From contig CAIMEK010000626.1 of assembly GCA_903839965.1 (NCBI GenBank), forward strand, positions 1-5,653: 5,653 bases of DNA, given 5' to 3'. The notes below the pieces were generated by a model. It searched no databases and was not told the origin of the DNA. It worked only from the letters and a program-made list of their open reading frames with translations. Below are positions 1-5,653 of the stretch, piece after piece. Within the stretch, counting starts at the first letter, position 1. Each line of letters starts with the position of its first letter. Origin of the DNA: an uncultured Acetobacteraceae bacterium (GTDB taxonomy: Bacteria; Pseudomonadota; Alphaproteobacteria; Acetobacterales; Acetobacteraceae). Both the position numbers and the translations under genes were made by a program.

Positions 1-1843
1 GCTCCGTGGTGGCGCTCGCCCGCGCCGGCCGGGGCGCGCCCAGGGCGGCGCGTGCGGTGGCGCGGCAGTTCACCACTTCCACCTTCGCCGCGCGGTTGGC
101 AAATCCGTAGGAGCGTTCATGCGCCGCGAAGAACCGCTCGAGAACAACGGCGATCGGCGCGATCTCGTCGCCCCCGTCGCCGCCGGTGCCGACCGGAATC
201 CCGAGTTCGTAGTTCTGGCCCTGGAAGCGGGTATCCAGCCAGTACTCGATGCGCCGGTTCACCGCAGGGGTGCGTTCGGTGTCGAACCACGCCGCCGCCT
301 GGCGACCGAGCGCGGCAAGGCGTTCGCGCAACTCCGCTTCGGTTTCCGCCGAGCACGCAAGCAACCGGCTCAGCACGAAGCTTTCCTGCAGGTCCGCGTC
401 GGTGAGGCCCTGGGCGCAGACGATCCCGGGGGCAAGCGGCACCAGCACCTCGGCCATGCCGAGCGCCACCGCCACGTCGCGCGCATGCAGCCCGCCGGCA
501 CCGCCAAACGCCACGAGGGTGAAATCGCGCGGATCATGACCGCGTTCCACCGACAGGTTGCGGATGGCCCGCACCATGTTGCCGGTCATGATCTCCAATA
601 TGCCGAGCGCCGTCTCCTCGATGGTCTTGCCCATCGGCTCAGCAACACTGCGGATCGCCGCCTCCGCGCGCGTGCGGTCCAGCTGCATCTCCCCGTTCAG
701 CAGCGTGGCGGGCAGGCGGCCGAGCACGAGGTTGGCATCCGACACCGTCGGCAGCGTGCCGCCATGCCCATAGCAGGCCGGCCCTGGCACGGCGCCGGCA
801 CTTTGCGGCCCCACCTTGAACAGCCCATCCACATCGAACCAGGCCAGCGAGCCGCCGCCGGCGCCGACCGTGGTGATGTCGATCATCGACAGCCGGATCG
901 GGAACCCGTCCACGTCGCGTCCATGCGTCAATTCCGTCGCGCAGTCCTGGATCATCGCCACATCGGCGCTGGTGCCGCCGATATCGAGCGTAATCGCATT
1001 CGGGCGCTCGGCCTGGCGGACGATCTCGATGGCGGCAACCACGCCGGCGGCCGGCCCGGACAGCGCCATGCGCACCGGGAAGGCGCGCGCGGTGTCCAGC
1101 GACATCAATCCGCCGCTCGACTGGTTGATGCCGACGATGGCGCCGGGCAGCACGTCGGTCACCCGCTCCAGCAGTGAAGCGATGTAGGTCTCTAACCCGG
1201 GCTGCAGATAGGCGTTGACCACGGTGGTGGTGAATCGCTCGAATTCGCGAAACTCCGGCTGCACCGCAGCGGACAGCGAAATGGCCAGCTCCGGCAGCGC
1301 CGCGTGCAGGGCCGCGCCCACCTGTTGCTCATGCTCGGGTCGCAGGTAGGAGAACAGGAAACACACGGCCACCGCCTGCGCGCCGGATTGCCTGACCTGT
1401 TCGATCACATGATCGAGGTCGGCGGCTTCTACCGGCCTGCGCACGCTGCCGTCGGCCAGTATGCGTTCGTCGAGCTCGAAGCGCCGCCGCCCCGGCACCA
1501 GCGGGGCGGGCTGGTCGAGTTGCAGGTCGTAGATGGCGGGGCGCACCTGACGCCCGATTTCGATGACGTCGCGGAACCCCTTGGTCGTCACCAAAGCAAC
1601 CGCCGCGCCGCGCCGCTGGATCAGCGTGTTAGTCGCCACCGTGCTGCCGTGGCAGAGCCGTACCACCTCCGCCAGGGGAATGGCGTGCGCGGTGGCGAGT
1701 TCGCGCAGTCCCTCGATGATCGCCTCGGCCGGATTGGCCGGCGTCGACGGCCGCTTCCAGGTCCGCGCGCGGCCGGAGCCTTCCTCGAAGGCGAAGAAGT
1801 CCGTGAACGTGCCGCCGACATCTACCCCGACGATCCAGCTCAT
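1..1843 (-). CDS. hyuA: Hydantoinase A / 5-oxoprolinase family protein (HyuA-like), C-terminus cut off by window edge
   Basis: The frame is open from an ATG at 1843 to the left edge: 614 codons without a stop. The family is usually about 680-720 residues, so roughly 70-100 C-terminal residues lie outside. Visible motifs: DVGGTFTD at residues 8-15 and HGSTVATN at 65-72 (hydantoinase A N-terminal domain); SGPAAG near 262-267, LDIGGTSADV at 286-295, TTVGAGGGS at 324-332, PGPACYG at 353-359 and FGGAGGLHA at 446-454 (hydantoinase/oxoprolinase domain); HERSYGF at 575-581 and EVVNCRATA at 589-597 (C-terminal domain). Relatives (N-methylhydantoinase, 5-oxoprolinase, acetone/acetophenone carboxylase subunits) use ATP to open cyclic amides or activate ketones, normally in the cytoplasm with a HyuB-type partner. 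That partner would be expected beyond the left edge. An AAGGA Shine-Dalgarno (1853-1857) sits 9 nt before the ATG and fixes the start. The family call is firm; the substrate, and hence the exact subfamily and symbol, is unknown. Confidence 0.93.
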   Translation of the reverse strand, partial: MSWIVGVDVGGTFTDFFAFEEGSGRARTWKRPSTPANPAEAIIEGLRELATAHAIPLAEVVRLCHGSTVATNTLIQRRGAAVALVTTKGFRDVIEIGRQVRPAIYDLQLDQPAPLVPGRRRFELDERILADGSVRRPVEAADLDHVIEQVRQSGAQAVAVCFLFSYLRPEHEQQVGAALHAALPELAISLSAAVQPEFREFERFTTTVVNAYLQPGLETYIASLLERVTDVLPGAIVGINQSSGGLMSLDTARAFPVRMALSGPAAGVVAAIEIVRQAERPNAITLDIGGTSADVAMIQDCATELTHGRDVDGFPIRLSMIDITTVGAGGGSLAWFDVDGLFKVGPQSAGAVPGPACYGHGGTLPTVSDANLVLGRLPATLLNGEMQLDRTRAEAAIRSVAEPMGKTIEETALGILEIMTGNMVRAIRNLSVERGHDPRDFTLVAFGGAGGLHARDVAVALGMAEVLVPLAPGIVCAQGLTDADLQESFVLSRLLACSAETEAELRERLAALGRQAAAWFDTERTPAVNRRIEYWLDTRFQGQNYELGIPVGTGGDGGDEIAPIAVVLERFFAAHERSYGFANRAAKVEVVNCRATARAALGAPRPARASATTE

Positions 1844-1973
1844 CCGCCTGCGTCCTTCGCCCCAAGGCTGCGCACCGTCGACCGGCCGCGGCCGACCCAT
1901 ATTGACACAACGGCCGCGAACGCCACAGAAGCAGGCACCGGCGCGCCAGCGCAAGCCGGATGGTGAAGCAACG
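1844..1973. promoter_or_regulatory. Divergent intergenic region between hyuA-like gene and gntR-type regulator
   Basis: This 130-bp gap separates two head-to-head start codons and should carry both promoters and probably the regulator's operator. A TTGACA match to the sigma-70 -35 box lies at 1902-1907 reading toward the regulator, but no convincing -10 box lies 16-18 bp downstream. On the other strand CAATAT (1899-1904) could be a weak -10 for the hyuA-like gene, again without a good -35. A perfect 8-bp inverted repeat, CGCGGCCG at 1887-1894 and CGGCCGCG at 1911-1918, flanks a 16-nt AT-richer core that includes TTGACACAA (1902-1910), itself a short TTG/CAA dyad. Divergent autoregulation by the GntR protein is typical of this arrangement, but the operator assignment is inference. 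Confidence 0.5.
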
Positions 1974-2693
1974 ATGCTGCGCTACCGCAAGGTCGAGGAG
2001 TACCTTAAGAAGCTGCTGACCTCCTCGGAGTACGCAGTCGGCGACCGCATCCCCTCGGAGCGCGACCTGGCCAAGCGGCTGCGGGTCAATCGCCTGACCG
2101 TCCGGCGTGCCGTCAACAGCCTGGTTCATGCCAGGTTGCTGGAAGGCAACGGCACCGGCGGCCGGCGCGTCGCCGCGCCGCGCATGGTGCGGCCGCTGGA
2201 AGTGTACCGCTCCGTTGGCATGGACCGGGTGATCGCCGGGGCAGGGGGCACGCCCAGCAACAAGCTGCTGCACTTCGAAAGCACCGCGGCGGGGCCGCAA
2301 ATCGCCGCCAAGCTGAGGATCGCCGAGGACGCGGAGGTGATCGTCGTGCGCCGGATCTGGGCCATCGACGGCACGCCGTTCTGCCTCGAAACCAGCTACC
2401 TGGCGGCGCATCTGGTGCCGGGGCTGAGTGCCGACGACCTGGTGGCGGGGCAGTCGCTGTATGCGCTGCTGCGCACCCGCTACGGCCACGAAACGGTGAA
2501 CGCCGAGCGCACCATCACGGTCGCCCACCTCAACGAGATGGAAGCCCGCCACCTGAACCTTGAGCCCGGCGCGGCGGGTCTGGCGCTGCGGTTGTCGGTG
2601 GACACCGTGGACGGCCGCCCGATCGAGTACATGGTCTCCATCAACAACCCGAACCTGGTGGCTTTCCACGCCACCATGACCGGCCAGCTTTAG
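1974..2693 (+). CDS. GntR-family transcriptional regulator, HutC subfamily (winged HTH plus UTRA domain)
   Basis: This 239-residue protein has the normal HutC-type length. Residues 1-68 form a GntR winged helix-turn-helix: the helix-turn-helix core runs about 27-50 and includes PSERDLAKRL and VNRLTVRRAVNSL, followed by a wing with GNGTGGRRVA. Residues about 90-235 match a UTRA ligand-binding domain, with PFCLETSYL at 135-143, SLYALLRTRYG at 161-171 and PIEYMVSINNP at 216-226. The usual C-terminal RGDR-like motif of UTRA proteins is replaced by NNPN, a variation I recall from other HutC-like proteins. The reading frame is open upstream to 1563, but that part is antisense to the hyuA-like gene; a GGTGA Shine-Dalgarno at 1962-1966, 7 nt before the ATG, and the domain start support 1974. 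It probably represses the divergent hyuA-like gene, perhaps itself and the importer operon; the effector, possibly a pathway substrate, is unknown. Confidence 0.92.
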   Translation: MLRYRKVEEYLKKLLTSSEYAVGDRIPSERDLAKRLRVNRLTVRRAVNSLVHARLLEGNGTGGRRVAAPRMVRPLEVYRSVGMDRVIAGAGGTPSNKLLHFESTAAGPQIAAKLRIAEDAEVIVVRRIWAIDGTPFCLETSYLAAHLVPGLSADDLVAGQSLYALLRTRYGHETVNAERTITVAHLNEMEARHLNLEPGAAGLALRLSVDTVDGRPIEYMVSINNPNLVAFHATMTGQL

Positions 2694-2696
2694 CGT

Positions 2697-3713
2697 TCAG
2701 CCCAGGCTGACGGCGGCACCGGAATTGGCGGCCTCCGCGATGGCGGCGATGATCCGCGTGTTGGCCAGGCCTTCGCGCAAGGTGGCCAGCACCGGCTTGC
2801 CCCGCACCACCGCCTCGATGAAGTGCACCACGCCATCCAGCACGAACCCCGTCAGATGCGGGCCGAACGGCGGCACCAGCATGTCGGGGAAGGCGCCTTT
2901 GGTCGGCGTGTAGAGTTCCAGCGTGCGGTTGGCCGAGCCGTCCACGTAGACCGCGCCCTCGCTGCCCAGGATTTCCAGCTTCAGGTCCTTCACCGTGTTG
3001 AGCGTGCGCGGAAGGATCCAGGCGTGCTCGAACACCGCCACGGTGCCCTTGGCGTATTCCACCGTCGCCACATGGAAATCCGGCGCCGCGATGCCGAGCC
3101 CCTTCAGCACGCCCTCGCGCATCACCGCATAGGCGCGCACCGGCGTGTCCTGCAGGATCCAGCCGACGATATCCACCATGTGGCTGCCCAGGAACCACAG
3201 CGCGGAACTGTCGCCGGACCAGCGCAGCATGTCCTGCGGCACCGCGATGGTGTTGGACAGCCGCGCATAGACGTAGCTCGGCGTGCCGAGGTCGCCGCGG
3301 GCCAGCGCGTCGCGCGCGGCGACGAAAGGCGGGTTCACCCGGTTGTGGAAGTCCACCATCACCGTCACGCCGGCCTCCTCGGCCGCCGCAACAATCGCCT
3401 CGGCATCGGCCACTGTCGTGGCCAGCGGCTTTTCGATCAGCATGTGCTTGCCCGCCGCGGCGCAGGCGATCGCCACCGCCCGGTGCGCCGGGTCCGGCGT
3501 GGCCACCGACACCGCGACGACGGCGGGGTCCGCCAGCACGTCTTCCAGCTTCGTGGTCCAGCGGCGCGCGCCGTAGGCCGCCGCGATGCGCTCCGCGCGC
3601 GCCGCGTCGAGGTCGCAGACCCAGGCGAAATCCACGTCGTGATGGCGGCTGTAGGCCTGCGCATGCCGCTCGCCGAACAATCCAGCGCCCACCAGGGCAA
3701 ATCCCGTCTTCAT
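2697..3713 (-). CDS. Gfo/Idh/MocA family NAD(P)-dependent oxidoreductase
   Basis: This 338-residue cytoplasmic dehydrogenase has the usual family length. The N-terminal Rossmann domain begins with VGAGLFGERH (residues 8-17, GxGxxG dinucleotide motif). D34, at the end of the second strand, could select NAD over NADP. The family EKP signature is at 94-96, with K95 the expected catalytic lysine. The C-terminal domain carries GSHMVDIV (176-183), where H178 and D181 match conserved positions. The aspartate normally four residues before that histidine is F174 here. The frame extends upstream to a GTG at 3785 overlapping the permease gene, but the ATG at 3713 begins exactly at the Rossmann strand and is preceded by GGAG (3720-3723) with 6-nt spacing, so I chose it. 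Family members oxidise or reduce sugars, inositols and related hydroxy or keto compounds. It is the last gene of the importer operon, so it probably acts on the imported compound; the substrate is unresolved. Confidence 0.93.
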   Translation of the reverse strand: MKTGFALVGAGLFGERHAQAYSRHHDVDFAWVCDLDAARAERIAAAYGARRWTTKLEDVLADPAVVAVSVATPDPAHRAVAIACAAAGKHMLIEKPLATTVADAEAIVAAAEEAGVTVMVDFHNRVNPPFVAARDALARGDLGTPSYVYARLSNTIAVPQDMLRWSGDSSALWFLGSHMVDIVGWILQDTPVRAYAVMREGVLKGLGIAAPDFHVATVEYAKGTVAVFEHAWILPRTLNTVKDLKLEILGSEGAVYVDGSANRTLELYTPTKGAFPDMLVPPFGPHLTGFVLDGVVHFIEAVVRGKPVLATLREGLANTRIIAAIAEAANSGAAVSLG

Positions 3714-3719
3714 GTCATG

Positions 3720-3723
3720 CTCC
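3720..3723 (-). promoter_or_regulatory. Shine-Dalgarno site deciding the dehydrogenase start
   Basis: GGAG on the minus strand lies 6 nt upstream of the ATG at 3713. It favours that start over the in-frame GTG at 3785, which would overlap the end of the permease gene and add 24 residues with no family counterpart. A second ATG at 3718 is out of frame and meets a stop after one more codon. Confidence 0.7.
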
Positions 3724-3729
3724 GATAGA

Positions 3730-3772
3730 GCGGGATGACCGCAGGCGGAATCGCCGTAGGCCTGAATCCCGC
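3730..3772 (-). other. Intercistronic inverted repeat (possible mRNA hairpin) between permease C and dehydrogenase genes
   Basis: In the 61-bp gap between the permease stop and the dehydrogenase start, a perfect 7-bp pair, GCGGGAT (3730-3736) with ATCCCGC (3766-3772), encloses a nested perfect 5-bp pair, CAGGC (3742-3746) with GCCTG (3760-3764). The internal loop is asymmetric (5 nt and 1 nt). The structure fills most of the gap and ends 6 nt before the Shine-Dalgarno site. It has no U-run, so it does not look like an intrinsic terminator. A role in mRNA processing, stability or tuning dehydrogenase translation is possible but inferred. Confidence 0.5.
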
Positions 3773-3774
3773 GA

Positions 3775-4611
3775 TCAAACAACACGTCTCAGTCGCGGAT
3801 CCATCAGGTCGCGCAGCGCGTCGCCCACCATCTGCAGGGCGAACACCGCCAGCACGATCGCCAGTCCGGGAAACAGCACGATCCAGTCGGCCTGGTAGGC
3901 ATAGTCCTGGCCGGCGGCGACGATGGTGCCCCAGGTCGGCGTCTCCGGCGTCGGCCCAAGGCCGAGGAAGGACAGGCCCGCCTCTGCCAGGATGGCATAG
4001 GCGAACACGAAGCTGCCCTGCACGGCGATCGGCGAGGCCAGGTTGGGCAGCACGTGGCAGCGCAGGATGCGCGGCGTGGAAGCACCGACCGCGCGTGCCG
4101 CGTCGACGAAGGTCGCCTCGCGAATCACCATCGTCGAGCCGCGCACCACGCGCGCCACGCGCGGCATGTAGACCACCCCCAGCGCCGCCACCACGTTCAC
4201 CAGCGTGGGCGGGCGGATCAGCGCCACCATGGCGATCGCCAGCAGAATGTCGGGAAACGCCATCATGCCGTCGATCACCCGCGACAGCACCGCATCCAGC
4301 CGCTTCAGGTAGCCGGCTAGCACGCCGAGCAGCGTGCCGCCGATGGTCGCCACCACCACCGTCGCCGCGCCGACCGCCAGCGAAACGCGGCCACCGAACA
4401 GCACGCGGGAAAAGATGTCGCGGCCGAACTCGTCGGTGCCGAACCAGTGCGCCCCGCCCGGCGGCAGCAGGCGCTCGGCAACGCGCATCCGCCCGGGCGC
4501 GTAGGTGGCGATCCACGGCGCGAACACCGCGGCCAGCACCAGCGCGAGCAGAATCGCGGCGCCGATCCCCACCGCCTTGCGCTCGCCCAGCGCGGCGACG
4601 ATACGCCTCAT
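3775..4611 (-). CDS. ABC transporter permease, DppC/OppC family (peptide/nickel/opine-type importer)
   Basis: This 278-residue inner-membrane protein has the normal DppC/OppC length. An N-terminal cytoplasmic stretch is followed by a hydrophobic segment (about 14-34) and the characteristic HWFGTDEFGRDIFSR region (55-69) that joins the first helix to the transport domain. Further membrane segments are predicted at about 78-100, 117-135, 137-152, 197-216 and 243-263. The EAA loop, which contacts the ATPase subunits, spans about 168-195 with ARAVGASTP and HVLPN. AEAGLSFLGLGP (209-220) is a typical family signature. Its ATG overlaps the stop of the preceding permease gene in an ATGA arrangement, and no clear Shine-Dalgarno precedes it, so translational coupling is likely. 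It should pair with the DppB-type permease to form the channel. The imported solute (peptide, opine, glutathione-like compound or other) cannot be told from the sequence. Confidence 0.95.
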   Translation of the reverse strand: MRRIVAALGERKAVGIGAAILLALVLAAVFAPWIATYAPGRMRVAERLLPPGGAHWFGTDEFGRDIFSRVLFGGRVSLAVGAATVVVATIGGTLLGVLAGYLKRLDAVLSRVIDGMMAFPDILLAIAMVALIRPPTLVNVVAALGVVYMPRVARVVRGSTMVIREATFVDAARAVGASTPRILRCHVLPNLASPIAVQGSFVFAYAILAEAGLSFLGLGPTPETPTWGTIVAAGQDYAYQADWIVLFPGLAIVLAVFALQMVGDALRDLMDPRLRRVV

Positions 4612-5549
4612 GTGCGCAACCGCGGATCGGCCGCGAGATAGAGCAGGTCAACGATCAGGTTGACCAGCACATACACCCCGGCAATCGCCAGCAGCGCGCC
4701 CTGCAGCACCGGGTAGTCGCGCCGCAACACCGCGGACACCACCAGGCTGCCCACGCCGGGCAGCCCAAACACCGTTTCGGTAACGACCGCGCCGCCCAGC
4801 AGCAGCGCCATCGACAGCCCCACCACAGTCAGCACCGGCACCAGCCCGGGGCGCAGCACATGCCGCAGCACCACGCCGCTCTCCCGCACGCCCTTGGCGC
4901 GCGCCGTGCGCACATAGTCCTCGCCGAGCACATCCAGCATCGAAGCGCGGGTGAAGCGGGTGACCAGCGCCGAATTGTTCAGCCCCAGCACGATGGCGGG
5001 CAGCAGCAGGTAGTGCATGCGCTCGATGAAGCCCGCATCGGGCGGCCCGTAGCCCGAAGCGGGAAACCAGTGCAGCCCGACGGCGAAGCGGCGGATCAGC
5101 AGCAAGGCGAGCCAGAACGCCGGCAGGCTCGCCGCCAGCATCGCCGCGGTCACCACGGCCTGGTCGAGCAGGCCGCCGCGATGCACCGCCGCGATGCTAC
5201 CGGCCGGAATGCCGATCGCCAGCGCCAGCGTGATCGCCATCAGCGTCAGGCACAGCGTCGGCTCGATGCGCTCGGCGAGCGCCTGCACCACGGGCCGATC
5301 GAGGAAGATCGAGTTGCCCAGGTCGCCGCGCACCGCCGCTGCGAGATAGTCGACGTATTGCCGCCACAGCGGCACGTCCAGCCCAAGCCGCACCCGCAGC
5401 GCCTGCACCTGCGCCGCCGAGGCGTCGGGCCCAAGCATCAGCGCCGCGGGGTCGCCGGGCGCCAGGCGGATCACCACGAAAGCCAGGCTCGCCACGACGA
5501 ACATGACCATCGCCGCGCCGCCGAGGCGCCGCAGGACCGCCTGCGTCAT
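4608..5549 (-). CDS. ABC transporter permease, DppB/OppB family (peptide/nickel/opine-type importer)
   Basis: This 313-residue inner-membrane protein has the typical DppB length. An N-terminal membrane helix (about 11-29) is followed by LAPGDPA at 29-35 and the periplasmic region with RGDLGNS (74-80). Further membrane segments lie at about 100-122, 132-152, 181-196, 236-258 and 284-306. The EAA loop covers about 210-240 and includes EDYVRTARAKG (210-220), which contacts the ATPase; TETVFGLPGVG (258-268) and RRDYPVLQG (276-284) are classic family signatures. The ATG at 5549 lies 6 nt after the stop of the upstream gene. Candidate Shine-Dalgarno sequences are GGAAG (5561-5565, 11 nt away) and GAAGG (5553-5557, only 3 nt away). 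The gene ends with a 4-bp overlap with the DppC-type gene, consistent with equimolar production of the two permease subunits. Confidence 0.95.
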   Translation of the reverse strand: MTQAVLRRLGGAAMVMFVVASLAFVVIRLAPGDPAALMLGPDASAAQVQALRVRLGLDVPLWRQYVDYLAAAVRGDLGNSIFLDRPVVQALAERIEPTLCLTLMAITLALAIGIPAGSIAAVHRGGLLDQAVVTAAMLAASLPAFWLALLLIRRFAVGLHWFPASGYGPPDAGFIERMHYLLLPAIVLGLNNSALVTRFTRASMLDVLGEDYVRTARAKGVRESGVVLRHVLRPGLVPVLTVVGLSMALLLGGAVVTETVFGLPGVGSLVVSAVLRRDYPVLQGALLAIAGVYVLVNLIVDLLYLAADPRLRT

Positions 5550-5555
5550 GCGCCT

Positions 5556-5653
5556 TCAGGCTTCCACCCAGGTATTCCAGAAGAACGGCCAGGCGGCCGG
5601 CGTGAGTCCCGTCAGCCGGCGGCTGCGCACGCCGAGTGCGTTGAAGTTGCCGA
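5556..5653 (-). CDS. C-terminal end of probable family 5 ABC solute-binding protein (partial)
   Basis: The frame is open from the right edge to a TGA at 5556-5558 and gives only the last 31 residues, ending in WPFFWNTWVEA. A tryptophan- and aromatic-rich tail of this kind (compare WNVWLE-type ends) is common in SBP_bac_5 (DppA/OppA-like) periplasmic binding proteins. Its position 6 nt upstream of the DppB-type gene is the standard place for one. The rest of the gene, including any signal peptide, lies beyond the right edge. The family call rests on this short tail and the context, so it is less certain than its neighbours. Confidence 0.72.
   Translation of the reverse strand, partial: GNFNALGVRSRRLTGLTPAAWPFFWNTWVEA

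Noticed and set aside
119..1177. Long plus-strand open frame (352 codons) opposite the hyuA-like gene
   Set aside because: The composition is His/Arg/Ala-rich and low in motifs, while the opposite strand encodes an uninterrupted hydantoinase with all family signatures.
1938..1959. Small inverted repeat (CCGGC at 1938-1942, GCCGG at 1955-1959) containing the 8-bp palindrome GGCGCGCC, just before the regulator's ribosome-binding site
   Set aside because: Five-base GC arms are expected by chance at this base composition, so I would not call a regulatory hairpin from this alone.
1563..1973. Upstream in-frame extension of the regulator to an ATG at 1563
   Set aside because: It would be antisense to the 5' end of the hyuA-like gene, shows no family similarity, and the GntR domain with its ribosome-binding site starts at 1974.
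1629..2669. Long minus-strand open frame (346 codons) opposite the regulator gene
   Set aside because: Its translation is Arg/His/Gly-rich with no recognisable domain. It overlaps the antisense of a clear GntR gene and, in another frame, the start of the hyuA-like gene. It is a GC-rich shadow.
2697..2710. Perfect 14-bp palindrome TCAGCCCAGGCTGA at the convergent stops as a bidirectional terminator
   Set aside because: The 6-bp arms leave only a 2-nt loop, the effective stem is short, and no T-run follows on either strand.
2823..3728. Plus-strand open frame (301 codons) opposite the dehydrogenase gene
   Set aside because: It is very rich in Arg, His and Val and has no domain. It is the antisense shadow of the Gfo/Idh/MocA gene.

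Overview
The window is about two-thirds G+C with strong third-position G/C bias. Gene density and protein families (OppB/OppC-type permeases, HyuA-type hydantoinase, Gfo/Idh/MocA oxidoreductase, HutC-type GntR regulator) fit a metabolically versatile high-GC Pseudomonadota. An alphaproteobacterium such as a member of the Acetobacteraceae, or a Burkholderiales member, is my guess; the window holds no taxonomic marker. Nothing indicates a phage, transposon, CRISPR array or stable RNA gene.

Layout from left to right. Positions 1-1843 (minus strand) hold the first 614 codons of a hydantoinase A/5-oxoprolinase-like gene that runs off the left edge. Positions 1844-1973 are a 130-bp divergent intergenic region with a -35-like TTGACA and a GC-rich inverted repeat around an AT-richer core. 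Positions 1974-2693 (plus strand) hold a GntR/HutC-family repressor with a UTRA ligand domain. It is tail-to-tail, with only 3 bp between stop codons, with a Gfo/Idh/MocA dehydrogenase at 2697-3713 (minus). Upstream of that dehydrogenase, in the same direction, are a DppC/OppC-type permease (3775-4611), a DppB/OppB-type permease (4608-5549, ATGA overlap with the next gene) and the last 31 codons of what is probably the family 5 solute-binding protein gene (5556-5653). The minus-strand order of transcription is therefore binding protein, permease B, permease C, dehydrogenase, then (across the oppositely oriented regulator) hyuA.

The likely logic is a catabolic locus. A peptide/opine-type ABC importer brings in an amide- or peptide-like compound, a NAD(P)-dependent dehydrogenase and an ATP-dependent amide-ring hydrolase process it, and the GntR regulator controls the divergent hyuA promoter and perhaps the importer operon. 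The substrate cannot be read from the sequence. The importer ATPases and the HyuB partner subunit are not in the window.

I did not find a clearly novel system. The points most worth a second look are an intercistronic hairpin ahead of the dehydrogenase gene, the missing catalytic aspartate in that dehydrogenase, the dyad in the divergent promoter region, and the terminator-less convergent junction where read-through of the importer operon would be antisense to its probable regulator.
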